From positions 3,497,001-3,561,000 of the forward strand of contig NZ_CP159289.1 in assembly GCF_040448675.1 (NCBI RefSeq): a stretch of DNA of 64,000 nucleotides, read 5' to 3'. The notes below the pieces were generated by a model. That model worked only from the letters and a program-made list of their open reading frames with translations. It was not told the origin of the DNA and searched no databases. The stretch's first letter is position 1, and each line of letters opens with the position of its first letter. Below are positions 29,529 through 38,088 of this stretch, one piece after another. The position numbers and the translations under genes are program-made. Source of the DNA: Dyadobacter sp. 676. Lineage in GTDB: Bacteria; Bacteroidota; Bacteroidia; Cytophagales; Spirosomataceae.

Positions 29529-30766
29529 ATGGCTATTTCGACCAAGTTTGTATTACGGAAGAAACGTGATTCGGAGGAAACTCAGTTCCCGATAATGCTG
29601 CAAATCATTATCGACAGAAAGAACCTTCTGGTGAGTACGAGGAAGATATGTTCGGAAGTTCAATGGCAGCCGAAGTTTCAATCCGTTGCAAAAACACATT
29701 TGAAGCACAAGGAAATTAACCTTCTGCTTCGCACCATTGAGTCGGAGGTAGACTTCATGATCATCTCTTACGGGAAGCAAAATAAGCGCCCCTCGTTTGA
29801 CGAGATCAAGGCGCTGGTCAAAAAACTGACTGCGGGCATACGGAACCTGAAAAGAAAAAGCTGTTTGTACTTTTTGAAGAACACATCGCTAAGCTAAAAA
29901 GCCAAAACCGGCTGGGCAGCGCTGAATCACATAACTCGACCCTAAAAAGCCTTAAACACTTTATGAATCAGAAGGATCAGGATATCCTCTCGATCGGTTT
30001 GCCATTCATCAACCGTTATGAGCAATGGCTGATCGAAAAAGGCTGCACGATCGTCACGAGAAGTTTTTATCTGAGAACCTTCCGTACACTGTGGAAAGTC
30101 GGGATCAAGGAAAACTATTATCCGGAAACGCACTATCCCTTCAAAGACTTCTCGTTCTCTAAATACAATAACCCTCGCACAAAGAAGCGGGCGATCACGA
30201 AGGAACAGATCGAGTTGATTGCCGGAGCTGAAATCGATCCGGAAAATGATTCACTGATCAACTCGCGTAACTACTTCCTGTTTAGCTTCTATTGCCGAGG
30301 CCTGAACTTTACAGATTTGGCCGAATTGAAATGGACGAACATTGTGGATGGTGAGCTCCATTATGTGAGATCAAAAACAAAGGAAGAGTTCCGGTTTCGT
30401 TTGCACCCCTGGGCAGCTCAAATACTGGATTACTACAAAGATCTGAAAGGTAACAGCGATGCTGGCTTTGTGTTCCCAATCCTGTACAAGCGTCACGCAA
30501 CGATTCAATCGGTTCGGGATCGGAAGAAGAAGATTTTGACCAGGGTTAACAAGCAAATTAAAGAGTTGGGCATATCCCTCGGTATTTTGAAGCCTTTAAC
30601 GACCTATGTGGCCAGGCACTCGTATGCGACAACCCTTCGCCGAAATGGAATATCCAAGGAGAATATCGGGAGAACATTGGGTCACGATAGCTTGAAGACC
30701 ACTGATATTTATCTGGAAGACATTGGAGACCCTGTCCTGGATGATCTGATTAACTCAACGCTTTGA
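29529..30766 (+). pseudogene. Tyrosine integrase of the element, one-base frame break
   Basis: A Bacteroidota-type phage integrase (about 412 aa if repaired) that would catalyse insertion into tRNA-Pro. The N-terminal part (MAISTKFVLRKKRDSEETQF to VKKLTAG, 29529 to about 29838) has the arm-binding-type start. The frame then shifts near the GCGGGCAT at about 29836-29842. In the new frame TEPEKKKLFVLFEEHIAKLK leads into the SAM-like core-binding domain and the catalytic domain: Arg in CRGLNFTDLAELKW, ARHSYATTL, LGHDSLKTTDIYL with the Tyr nucleophile. One base lost from a G run explains the break. It lies 150 bp from attL, as expected. Either a sequencing error or a recent inactivation. Confidence 0.88.
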
Positions 30767-30770
30767 ACGG

Positions 30771-31838
30771 ATGTACTTTTTCAATTTGCCAGGCTTCGAT
30801 CCTGATCTTGGTATAAACCTGGACGATCAGGGGCGGTTTCCGTATTTGAGATTCGTGGATCACGTTTTTCGCAGAAGAGAAGCTGACTACTTATCACAGA
30901 ACTTCCACTTTGAGAACATTGCTGACAAGACAATGCCGCCGGTCTTCCTCAGTGAACCGAATCTCAAAGCCATTTTCGACTACAAAGACCGGAAGAATGT
31001 CATCGTAGATCATCATAGCCCAATCTCGGAGTCTTATGCCAACGAACTGAGAGCGCAATTTGACAGAGGTTACTTCGACGCGATGAAGGAATATCCACAA
31101 CAAATAGTCTCCATTCTTTGTAATCCTGATAGTGAAAGTAAAATCACTCATTTGGAGCAATTCATTGAATTTTGCTCCTATCATTTATACTTCGAGGGAT
31201 TTGCTGTTCCATCCTGTATATACACGCTCGGATTCATTCAGGCTTACCTTGTGCGAGCGTGTGGCGATAGAGTAAATGCGCTTCGCCTGGTTAAGTACCA
31301 ACATCAGGTTGTTTCAAAGAAGCAAGAATTGCCAGTGGCCGAAGCGCAATCGAACGGGCCGGAGCGGATTCCACTGGACTATGCCATTGACGAAATCATA
31401 TCCATGTGGTTGATTTTAGTTGATGCGTGGAAATGCAAGGCAGTGGGCTCGATTCAGGTTTTTACCGGAGAAGAGGAAGTGTTGCAGCTGTTAGGGATGA
31501 TGTTCGAAGAAAAAGGAGGCCGACTGCCCAGACCTGAACACAAGTATTTTGAAATGCCTCCGGGAAACTACGAGCGGGTTTTAAACCTGCTTATGCATGC
31601 CACCTACAAGCTGAATACACATAGGAACAATATTGGGCTTGACAGATACTGTCAATTGCTGCTCGATACTTTTTCCTGCTACTCGAAAACGAAGCTGGAA
31701 AGCCTTCGCAGTAACATCAATAAAGCACGTGGCAACATCGTGCAGAGCATTGGTAATTTGACTGACAGCCCGCATTCTAAAAATGTTTTGAAAACATTAA
31801 GGAAAATAAACGAGTACGGCGTCGATGACCTGACTTAG
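30771..31838 (+). CDS. Unknown protein next to the integrase
   Basis: A 355-aa soluble, mainly helical protein that I do not recognise with confidence. It begins 4 bp after the integrase stop, so it is probably co-transcribed. It has no signal peptide or membrane helix. The C-terminal half (about residues 200-340: DEIISMWLILVDAWKCKAVG, then LDRYCQLLLDTFSCYSKTKLESLR) has a layout faintly like RteC-type regulators of Bacteroides conjugative transposons, which control excision; this is weak and could be chance. Position between integrase and excisionase-like gene favours a role in control of the element. Confidence 0.5.
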   Translation: MYFFNLPGFDPDLGINLDDQGRFPYLRFVDHVFRRREADYLSQNFHFENIADKTMPPVFLSEPNLKAIFDYKDRKNVIVDHHSPISESYANELRAQFDRGYFDAMKEYPQQIVSILCNPDSESKITHLEQFIEFCSYHLYFEGFAVPSCIYTLGFIQAYLVRACGDRVNALRLVKYQHQVVSKKQELPVAEAQSNGPERIPLDYAIDEIISMWLILVDAWKCKAVGSIQVFTGEEEVLQLLGMMFEEKGGRLPRPEHKYFEMPPGNYERVLNLLMHATYKLNTHRNNIGLDRYCQLLLDTFSCYSKTKLESLRSNINKARGNIVQSIGNLTDSPHSKNVLKTLRKINEYGVDDLT

Positions 31839-31904
31839 TCAACTTCATATTGTTTTTCCCCGATTTTCTGGCCTTGCTTTGCCCATCACCAAAACGCAAA
31901 AGGG

Positions 31905-32204
31905 ATGAGCACAACAGTTCTAGTTTCAATGAACGATCAGCAGTTATCAGAGTTGATCGAGTCTTCACTGCGCCGGGTTTTAGAGTCAAAACCGGAGGCT
32001 GCCGCCGATACCAGTGACACTTTGCTGGACACCAAGGAGGCCGCGCGCCTTACCAAATACAAGGAGACTTCCATTTATGGGCTGGTGAAAAGAAAAAAGA
32101 TCCCGTTCTGTAAAATGGAAGGCAAGCTACTCTTTTCACGCAAGGAGCTTCTGGAATGGATAGCCAATGGTCAGCAGAAAATCGGAGGTAGCCATGAAAG
32201 ATAA
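31905..32204 (+). CDS. Helix-turn-helix DNA-binding protein, excisionase-like
   Basis: A 99-aa protein. The C-terminal half (about residues 44-95) is a winged-helix domain of the MerR/HTH_17 excisionase type: LLDTKEAARLTKYKETSIYG with LVKRKKIPFCKMEGKLLFSR and KELLEWI. The N-terminal 40 residues are a Ser/Glu-rich helix. Such proteins act as recombination directionality factors or repressors in Bacteroidota mobilizable elements. Its last 11 bp overlap the start of the helicase gene, which points to one operon. Confidence 0.82.
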   Translation: MSTTVLVSMNDQQLSELIESSLRRVLESKPEAAADTSDTLLDTKEAARLTKYKETSIYGLVKRKKIPFCKMEGKLLFSRKELLEWIANGQQKIGGSHER

Positions 32205-33399
32205 TCCGGTTTACCTGCGCATTGGTACCAGTTACTTTAAGAAAGTCAACCGGCCATTATCCTCCGGCGACACAATTTCCTCTTTGATCCCCTGGTCGGC
32301 TGAATGCATTCGGCTGGATCACAGCCGTGACTACTTGAAGGACCGGGTAGATTGTTACGACGGCTTTTGTTTTGTTCCGAGCCATCTGGACTACCAACAG
32401 AAGGTCGGCGGGTTCTACAACCGCTACCAGCCATTCCAACATGAGTCGCGGCAGGGCGATGCCTCTGTGATCTTTCAGTTCCTGAGTCACATTTTCGGTG
32501 AGCAGATCGAGATGGGTTATGACTACTTTAAAATCCTGCTCGAACGTCCGACCCAAATCCTTCCAATTTTGTGCCTGGTGAGCGAGGAGCGCGGAACCGG
32601 AAAGACTACATTCCTGCATTTTGTCAAATCCATCTTCGGCGAAAACATGACGATCAACAGCAATGAGGATTTCCGCTCCAATTTCAACATCGAATGGGCA
32701 CAGAAACTGGTCATCGGCGTTGACGAAACATTCCTGGATAGAAAGGAGGATTCAGAGCGGATCAAGAATCTGAGCACGGCTAGATTTTACAAAGTAGAGG
32801 CCAAAGGCCATGACCGGCAGGAAGTGGAGTTTTTCGGAAAATTCATTTTGTGCAGTAACAACGAAGATCACTTTATCATCGCAGAGCCAGGGGAAATCCG
32901 ATACTGGGTGAGAAAGGTGCCACCACTAAAATCAGAGAATCACCACTTGCTTGCCCAGCTTCGGGCGCAGATCCCGTACTTTCTGCATTTTTTGGTGAGC
33001 CGTGACTTCGTCCATCCCAGTAAAACAAGAATGTGGTTTACTGCGGATCAAATTGCGACACCTGCATTGAAAAAGCTGCTGAACCAAAATCGGAATAAGC
33101 TGGAAGTGGAGATCGCCCATATCCTGCTGACGATCGCAGATGAAAAGGAGCTGGATGAAATCCGGTTTTGCACCGGGGATGTCCAGGACTGGCTCAATAA
33201 AAAACACATTCGTTTCAAAGACCTCTCACAGATCAAGCGGATCCTGCAAAATGCCTGGAAGTTGAGCCCGGCGAGTAATTCACTGACTTACCCGCAATAC
33301 AAATTTTTAACCAACGGTTCAATCTTCGAGCAGACCGGCAAGGGCAGATTCTATACCCTATCCCGAGGGCGCATAAATGAGCTCAACGAATTGCCCTAA
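32194..33399 (+). CDS. Mobile-element primase-helicase, DUF5906/SF3-type
   Basis: A 401-aa ATPase from ATG 32194 (MKDNPVYLRIGTSYFKKV), preceded by GGAGG at 32184-32188; a longer frame from 32167 is less likely. The ATPase core has Walker A (EERGTGKTTFLHFV, about residues 138-151), Walker B-like KLVIGVDETF and the sensor segment KFILCSNNEDHFI, as in superfamily 3 helicases and the DUF5906 family. A winged-helix-like C-terminus follows. It probably unwinds DNA when the element replicates after excision or during transfer. The iteron-like cluster begins directly after its stop, and the primase follows. Confidence 0.82.
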   Translation: MKDNPVYLRIGTSYFKKVNRPLSSGDTISSLIPWSAECIRLDHSRDYLKDRVDCYDGFCFVPSHLDYQQKVGGFYNRYQPFQHESRQGDASVIFQFLSHIFGEQIEMGYDYFKILLERPTQILPILCLVSEERGTGKTTFLHFVKSIFGENMTINSNEDFRSNFNIEWAQKLVIGVDETFLDRKEDSERIKNLSTARFYKVEAKGHDRQEVEFFGKFILCSNNEDHFIIAEPGEIRYWVRKVPPLKSENHHLLAQLRAQIPYFLHFLVSRDFVHPSKTRMWFTADQIATPALKKLLNQNRNKLEVEIAHILLTIADEKELDEIRFCTGDVQDWLNKKHIRFKDLSQIKRILQNAWKLSPASNSLTYPQYKFLTNGSIFEQTGKGRFYTLSRGRINELNELP

Positions 33400-33400
33400 T

Positions 33401-33585
33401 TTTTTGATGCTTTGATGCGCATCATATTTAATTGCCTGATTAGTAAATAATTACAGCGCATCAAAATCTGCATCAACGCGCATCAATCCCCAAACGGCAA
33501 TGCGGCCCATGATGCATTTTGATGCTTTTCTGATGCGGTCTTAAATGTTTAGAAACCAATCAGTTGCAAGCTCTCCGCATCAATT
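33401..33585. repeat. Iteron-like GATGC cluster, candidate replication origin
   Basis: Ten copies of GATGC or its complement GCATC occur within 185 bp, most as TTTGATGC/GCATCAA: at 33406, 33414, 33419, 33458, 33470, 33480, 33511, 33521, 33532 and 33577. The stretch is AT-rich and lies between the helicase and primase genes. This is the usual look of a replication origin with initiator-binding repeats. Sites for autoregulation are an alternative. Confidence 0.6.
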
Positions 33586-33618
33586 CATCAATTTTTTCAC
33601 CTTCAAGACCCTGTAATT

Positions 33619-34554
33619 ATGACTTGCGAGCAAGCCAAACAGATATCTATGGTAGACCTGCTGGAACAATGCCATATCCGCCCCCAATATGTCCGGGGAC
33701 AAGACCATTGGTACCTCTCTCCATTCAGGAATGAGAAAACGCCTTCTTTTAAGGTCAATGCGCGGTTGAATCTCTATTATGACCATGGAAGCGGTCAGGG
33801 AGGAGATATCATTGATTTAGGGCGCGCCCTGTTTCGTTGCGATACAAAAGCGTTGTTGGAGAAATTGGATTCCGGTCTTTTTCTATTTCAACCGCAAGAC
33901 CCAAAATCGGCTGGCTTGCATATAGACAGTGCCGTTACACCAGCCAGAGCAATCGATCAGCCTGCCATCCAAATTACTGCTTTGAAAGAGTTAGGGACTA
34001 ACCCTGCAGTTACCCAGTACCTGGAATCGCGCGGTATCGATCTGGCCGTTGCTAAATCATATTGTCAGGAGGTATACTACCGGGTCGGCGACAAGAATTA
34101 TTTCGCTGCTGGCTTCGAAAACCGGTCGGGCGGCTATGAGCTGAGAAGTGCCTACTTCAAGGGCTCGACATCTCCGAAAGACATATCCCATATCGAGAAT
34201 GGTCATAGCTCGGTCTGCGTGTTGGAAGGCTTTATGGATTTTTTGTCGCTTCTCTCGCTTCGAAAACAGGAGCAGGTCCAGACCGACTTTGTGGTGCTCA
34301 ATTCGGTAAGTCTGGCAGAGCGAAGTGTGGACATTGTCAAAGGTTACAGCACCGCTTTTCTATATCCGGATCATGATGCAGCTGGGAAAAAGTTGCTCGA
34401 AAGATTCGAGAGCGCAGGGATTAATGGTGTTGATACGTCGGGGATTTATCAGGATTACAAAGATCTGAACCAGATGCTGGTTGCAAGCAAACATCAGGAA
34501 AAACAGCCACAACATCGGTACCGTCACAGGAAGTCCCGAGGTCTGGGCCTCTAA
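33619..34554 (+). CDS. CHC2/TOPRIM primase of the element
   Basis: A 311-aa DNA primase-like protein. The N-terminal CHC2-like zinc-finger domain (about residues 10-70: HWYLSPFRNEKTPSFKVNAR and YYDHGSGQGGDIIDL) has the fold-defining residues. The TOPRIM domain (about 190-270) shows Glu in CVLEGFMDFLSLL and Asp-x-Asp in FLYPDHDAAGKKLLERF. The protein ends in a basic tail (QHRYRHRKSRGLGL), a tail also seen at the end of the relaxase. Such short primases occur in mobilizable elements of Bacteroidota, where they prime the transferred strand. It is preceded by the iteron-like region and followed by the candidate oriT. Confidence 0.85.
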   Translation: MTCEQAKQISMVDLLEQCHIRPQYVRGQDHWYLSPFRNEKTPSFKVNARLNLYYDHGSGQGGDIIDLGRALFRCDTKALLEKLDSGLFLFQPQDPKSAGLHIDSAVTPARAIDQPAIQITALKELGTNPAVTQYLESRGIDLAVAKSYCQEVYYRVGDKNYFAAGFENRSGGYELRSAYFKGSTSPKDISHIENGHSSVCVLEGFMDFLSLLSLRKQEQVQTDFVVLNSVSLAERSVDIVKGYSTAFLYPDHDAAGKKLLERFESAGINGVDTSGIYQDYKDLNQMLVASKHQEKQPQHRYRHRKSRGLGL

Positions 34555-34564
34555 GTTTCTTTAA

Positions 34565-34638
34565 GGGAGCAAGTTTGTGTTTTCGCTTCGCAAAAACTCG
34601 TTCCGGCCGCGCCGGAACTTAAACTTGCTTTTACTCCC
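34565..34638. other. Candidate origin of transfer (oriT)
   Basis: Nested inverted repeats lie just before mobC. The outer arms are GGGAGCAAGTTT (34565-34576) with AAACTTG (34621-34627) and CTCCC (34634-34638). The inner repeat is GTTCCGGC (34600-34607) with GCCGGAAC (34611-34618). A region of dyads upstream of the relaxosome genes is the usual oriT site. The nick site cannot be placed from sequence. Confidence 0.55.
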
Positions 34639-34694
34639 GATGGTCGCAAAAGGTAATCAACAGATTTTGTCAATGAATGAAAGAGGTAGAAAGC

Positions 34695-35054
34695 ATGGAG
34701 CAAAAATCACACAAATCCAGAGGCGGAAGACCGCCCAAGAAGGTTAAACGAAATGCGCAACTGATGGTCCGACTTTCAGAGACCGAGCGGTTTTTGATCG
34801 AGTCCAAAGCCCGGGAAGCAGGCCTGCGTCCAAGCACCTGGTTGAGACAAGCTGCCAGGAAAGCCAGGGTTGTTGCGCGGCTTTCAGCGGAGGAAGCGGG
34901 TTTTGTAAGAATGCTGGCTGGTCTGGCCAACAACTTAAACCAGCTGCTTAGGTTTACGAATATGCAGGGTCTGCTTTACGAGACCAGAAAAGCCGCGCAG
35001 CTTCTATCAGACATTGATCATTTACTCAAAAGGCTCACTAACGATGATCGGTAA
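34695..35054 (+). CDS. Relaxosome accessory protein MobC-like
   Basis: A 119-aa small basic protein from ATG 34695 (MEQKSHKSRGGRPPKKVKRN), with GAGGT suitably upstream; an ATG 18 bp earlier is possible. The N-terminal basic segment and RLSETERFLIESKAREAGLRPSTWLRQAA fit the ribbon-helix-helix-like start of MobC/BmgB proteins. The segment AGLANNLNQLLRFTNMQG is the conserved NNLNQ core of the family. MobC proteins help the relaxase bind and open oriT. Its end overlaps the relaxase start by 11 bp, a usual arrangement. Confidence 0.88.
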   Translation: MEQKSHKSRGGRPPKKVKRNAQLMVRLSETERFLIESKAREAGLRPSTWLRQAARKARVVARLSAEEAGFVRMLAGLANNLNQLLRFTNMQGLLYETRKAAQLLSDIDHLLKRLTNDDR

Positions 35055-35982
35055 GATAATGATAGGATCAAGTTTCGGAGGGGCAGTCAGATATGTCATG
35101 CAGAAGGAGCAGGCTATCGTGCTTCATGGCGAAGGGGTCAGGACCCAGGATGTAAAGTCAGCAATCCATGACTTCAATGCTCAGCGCCAGATGAATCCCG
35201 AGCTGGGCAAGGCTGTCGGCCACCTGGTGCTGAGTTGGAGTGCGTTCGATAAGGATAAGCTCTCACAAAAGATTATGGTCGAAAGGGCTGCCGAATATAT
35301 GGCCAAAATGAAAATCCAGAACACCCAATATCTCATCGTTGAACATCGCGATACCAACCAGCCGCATATTCATATTCTCTACAACCGGGTTGATAACGCT
35401 GGCAAATCCATTTCGGACCGCTTTCAGAAGCGAATCAATCAGAAGGTTTGCAAAGAGATGACCCTGAAACACGGCTACTACATAGGCAAAGGAAAAACGC
35501 TGGTTAACAGGGGCATGCTTAAAGGGGTTGATAAAACGCGTTATGAGCTGGCAGATCAGATCAAGATGGCCAGCAGATCGGCAGTGAATTGGAAGCAATT
35601 GGAGGACGCGCTTTCATCGAGGGGGATTGGCATCATTTACAAGTATAAGTCTGGGACTAATCAAATGCAGGGTATCAGCTTTGAAAAAGACGGAACGGTG
35701 TTGAAGGGTTCGAAAGTGGACCGAAGCATGAGTTTTCTGGCACTTGATAGAAAGCTGCGGGAAAATTTTCAGCACCAGCTGGCGGTGAGGCGTCGGATGT
35801 TGGATCAGGGGATACTACCACCCGCGCAAAACAAAATGATTACTCACCGATATGGGTTGCCGCACTTCAGGGAAGAAAACGTGCTGAAAGACTTGATGGA
35901 TCCGGTACATCAACACGAGACGATTAATCCAGAGCTTAAAAGAAAACACAAACGAAAAAAATCAAGAGGACTACATTTATGA
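35044..35982 (+). CDS. Relaxase/mobilization nuclease
   Basis: A 312-aa relaxase of the MobA/VirD2-like type, which nicks oriT and leads the strand into the recipient. From ATG 35044 (MIGKIMIGSSFGGAVRYVMQ) it shows Tyr17 as candidate nucleophile, the segment GHLVLSW (residues 59-65) and the three-histidine metal site H101, H108, H110 in EHRDTNQPHIHILYNRVDN. The C-terminus is strongly basic (KRKHKRKKSRGLHL). It lacks a fused helicase, consistent with a mobilizable element that carries a separate one. Its stop overlaps the next gene by 4 bp. Confidence 0.9.
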   Translation: MIGKIMIGSSFGGAVRYVMQKEQAIVLHGEGVRTQDVKSAIHDFNAQRQMNPELGKAVGHLVLSWSAFDKDKLSQKIMVERAAEYMAKMKIQNTQYLIVEHRDTNQPHIHILYNRVDNAGKSISDRFQKRINQKVCKEMTLKHGYYIGKGKTLVNRGMLKGVDKTRYELADQIKMASRSAVNWKQLEDALSSRGIGIIYKYKSGTNQMQGISFEKDGTVLKGSKVDRSMSFLALDRKLRENFQHQLAVRRRMLDQGILPPAQNKMITHRYGLPHFREENVLKDLMDPVHQHETINPELKRKHKRKKSRGLHL

Positions 35983-36270
35983 AAGATATTGAAGATAAAC
36001 TTGATGGCTTCGAGCAGGTACTGGCCATCCTGGTAAAAAAGATCTCAGTGATGGAAAGCCTATTAACTGATCCCAAAGTTCCGGTTGATGATTTAGCACG
36101 CCATATGCTGGCTGATATTCAAGCCAGCATGGCAAAAATGCCGTCAGGAAACATTATGCTTTCTGAGCTTGCTGGTATTCGAAAGCGTCTTGACACATTA
36201 TCATCTGCTCTGGATATAATACTCCCAGAAATCTGGACAGCTGCTTAAATTTCTAACTTAGTAGCTGACT

Positions 36271-36558
36271 ATGAAAAAGGAACGTAGAAAATTCAGTGCG
36301 AGCTTCAAAGCCAAAGTGGCTATTGAAGCGATTAAAGAGGTTCAGACCGTGCAGGAATTGGCCTCCAAGTACGAGATTCATCCAACACAGATAGCTGCCT
36401 GGAAGCGAGAGTTTCTGGAAAAGGCTGAATTAGTTTTCAGTAAAGAGGCACCCACCACTGGTAATGAATCCGAAAACACAAAAGAGAAGGAATTGTATTC
36501 TAAAATCGGTGAACTTCAAGTCCAAGTCGATTTTTTAAAAAAGGTCTTGGGGAAATGA
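36271..36558 (+). CDS. IS3 OrfA, DNA-binding part of transposase (copy 1)
   Basis: A 95-aa helix-turn-helix protein of the IS3 OrfA/InsE type (KRRKFSASFKAKVAIEAIKE-like start, then ELASKYEIHPTQIAAWKREF, residues 31-50) with a C-terminal leucine-zipper helix. It overlaps orfB by 4 bp. The A6G slippery sequence at 36537-36543 just before the overlap allows a -1 ribosomal frameshift. This would give the OrfAB transposase, the known way the family makes its active enzyme. Confidence 0.93.
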   Translation: MKKERRKFSASFKAKVAIEAIKEVQTVQELASKYEIHPTQIAAWKREFLEKAELVFSKEAPTTGNESENTKEKELYSKIGELQVQVDFLKKVLGK

Positions 36559-37400
36559 GTGTTATGGAGAAACGCGGACTTGTTTCCCCTGAGTACCCTG
36601 AGCTAAGCGTCTCGGCACAGTGCAAATTGATTGGTTTACAGCGTAGTAGCTATTACTTTAGGCCGAGAGGTCAGTCTCTGTTAAACCAGCGATTGATGAA
36701 GGCCATTGATCGCCAGTTTCTAGAGTGCCCGTTTTATGGCGTAGAACGCATGCGTGATTACCTGATCGGACTGGGATATCCTGTTGGTGTGAAGCGGGTG
36801 AGAAGACTTTATAGACTTATGAATTTGCGCACAATTTATCCCAAGCGCAATCTAAGCAAATCCAAACCAACAGATTACAAATATCCATATTTGCTGAAGG
36901 GGTTGAAGATTGAGCGCCCCAATCAGGTCTGGCAAGCCGATATATCTTATATTCCAATGTTCAGAGGATTTATGTACATGTTCGCCATTATTGACGTTTA
37001 CAGCCGTCGAATTGTGGGATGGAGTATCTCCAATACAATGAGTATGGAATGGTGCCGGGAAACGCTTTTGGATACGATCCGTACACAGGGAAAGCCCGAA
37101 ATATTCAATACCGACCAGGGTAGCCAATTCACAAGTCAGGGTTTTATTAAGCCGCTCTTAGAGAAAGGGATACAAATTTCTATGGACGGAAAAGGACGGG
37201 CCCTAGACAATGTTTTCATCGAAAGATTTTGGAGGTCGCTCAAACAAGAGTACATATACTTAAATCCTCCAAATGGCGGGATGGATTTGTATCGGGGAGT
37301 AAAAGCATATGTGGAATTTTACAACCGTCGACGCAAACACACAGGAACCGGGTACATTCCCGATGAATTGTTTTTCCAGATCAATGCAAAAGCATCCTAA
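36555..37400 (+). CDS. IS3 OrfB, catalytic part of transposase (copy 1)
   Basis: A 281-aa DDE integrase-core protein of the IS3 family. It starts with the HTH_21-like region (SVSAQCKLIGLQRSSYYFRP), then the rve domain: first Asp in QVWQADISYIP, second Asp in IFNTDQGSQFTS, Glu in NVFIERFWRSLKQEYIY (DDE triad), with the end NRRRKHTGTGYIPDELFF. The frame is complete and undamaged, so this copy could be active. It is expressed mainly as an OrfAB fusion by -1 frameshift. Confidence 0.95.
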   Translation: MSVMEKRGLVSPEYPELSVSAQCKLIGLQRSSYYFRPRGQSLLNQRLMKAIDRQFLECPFYGVERMRDYLIGLGYPVGVKRVRRLYRLMNLRTIYPKRNLSKSKPTDYKYPYLLKGLKIERPNQVWQADISYIPMFRGFMYMFAIIDVYSRRIVGWSISNTMSMEWCRETLLDTIRTQGKPEIFNTDQGSQFTSQGFIKPLLEKGIQISMDGKGRALDNVFIERFWRSLKQEYIYLNPPNGGMDLYRGVKAYVEFYNRRRKHTGTGYIPDELFFQINAKAS

Positions 37401-37756
37401 TTAAACTTAATTTCATCCGTCGGCTGTCCAGCAAACCGGGAGTATTTCAGGAAAATCCTAAGCCAGTCACGTTCGACTTCAAGGCTAAAAGCTATTTCGT
37501 TTCATTAGCGGTACTGCTTTGTACTACCGCTGCTTCCCTTGCGACAGTTAGATGTTCGAATGAGAAAATTGAACAGGCGAGCCGAACTGCCGCGAGGTAT
37601 GAAGTGGCTCAGCAATTATCTCCTCGTCTAACCAGCATGATTGATAAAGCCTTCGACCAAGCAGCTGAACCCTCGGTAGATTCACTTCGGCGTGCGTGGG
37701 AGTTGCTGGATGCGAATTCACGCAAGCCTGAAAGTGGCAAGCGGAAACGACGATGA

Positions 37757-38088
37757 ACGAAGTACGGTTTAACGTCGGTAACTGCAATACACTGTAATTA
37801 GATTTCATGTACCACTAAACTGTACCGTTTAAGGCCGGTTTTCGCGAAAAACTACCCGAATGCAATTCATGCCGCGGAGTACAGAAAAACGACCGAATAT
37901 TTAGTCGCAATCTTTTGATAGATATTTTCTATACCTAACAAGCAGGTTGTATGCAAATACCCGTCTTGTTTCAATCTTTCATAATGTTTCGCTATTTTCT
38001 TGAAATCAGACTTTAAGGTTGAACATAGTATAAATGCTAACGTCCATTATAAGATGGCGTCACTTGCTTATTTGTCTTAAGCGATTGC
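37757..38088. other. Non-coding stretch with decayed repeat unit R1
   Basis: 332 bp between the split mob gene and the histidine kinase gene. From 37887 to 37952 it is about 80% identical to 40180-40247. Read on the plus strand it encodes NDRIFSRNLLIDIFYT followed by a stop, and the second copy encodes NDRIISRNATIDIFYT and a stop. It appears to be the tail of a lost gene. Nothing else is seen. Confidence 0.55.

Larger units (their letters stand above)
36215..37449 (+). mobile_element. IS3-family insertion sequence, copy 1
   Basis: 1,235 bp with imperfect terminal repeats (left TATAATACTCCC, right end the complement of TGAAATACTCCC) and a 3-bp target duplication GGA (36212-36214 and 37450-37452). 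It is the same length as the copy at 47259-48493 and the encoded proteins are identical. It carries two overlapping frames, orfA and orfB. It interrupts a small mob gene. Confidence 0.93.
35979..37756 (+). pseudogene. Small membrane-anchored mobilization gene, split by IS3
   Basis: The 5' part (35979-36214) encodes MKDIEDKLDGFEQVLAILVK to RLDTLSSAL. The 3' part (37450-37756) continues ENPKPVTFDFKAKSYFVSLAVLL to ESGKRKRR. Removing the IS3 and one copy of its GGA target duplication restores one unbroken frame of about 180 aa. The rebuilt protein has an N-terminal coiled-coil-like part, one membrane helix (SYFVSLAVLLCTTAASLATV) and a polar C-terminal helix. It overlaps the relaxase stop by 4 bp, so it belongs to the mob operon, possibly as a membrane link to a coupling protein. 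I do not recognise the family. The truncated frame now ends at 36248 in IS3. Confidence 0.75.

Noticed and set aside
37548-37808. 86-codon minus-strand frame
   Set aside because: It lies antisense to the 3' half of the IS3-split gene, which is supported by exact frame restoration.
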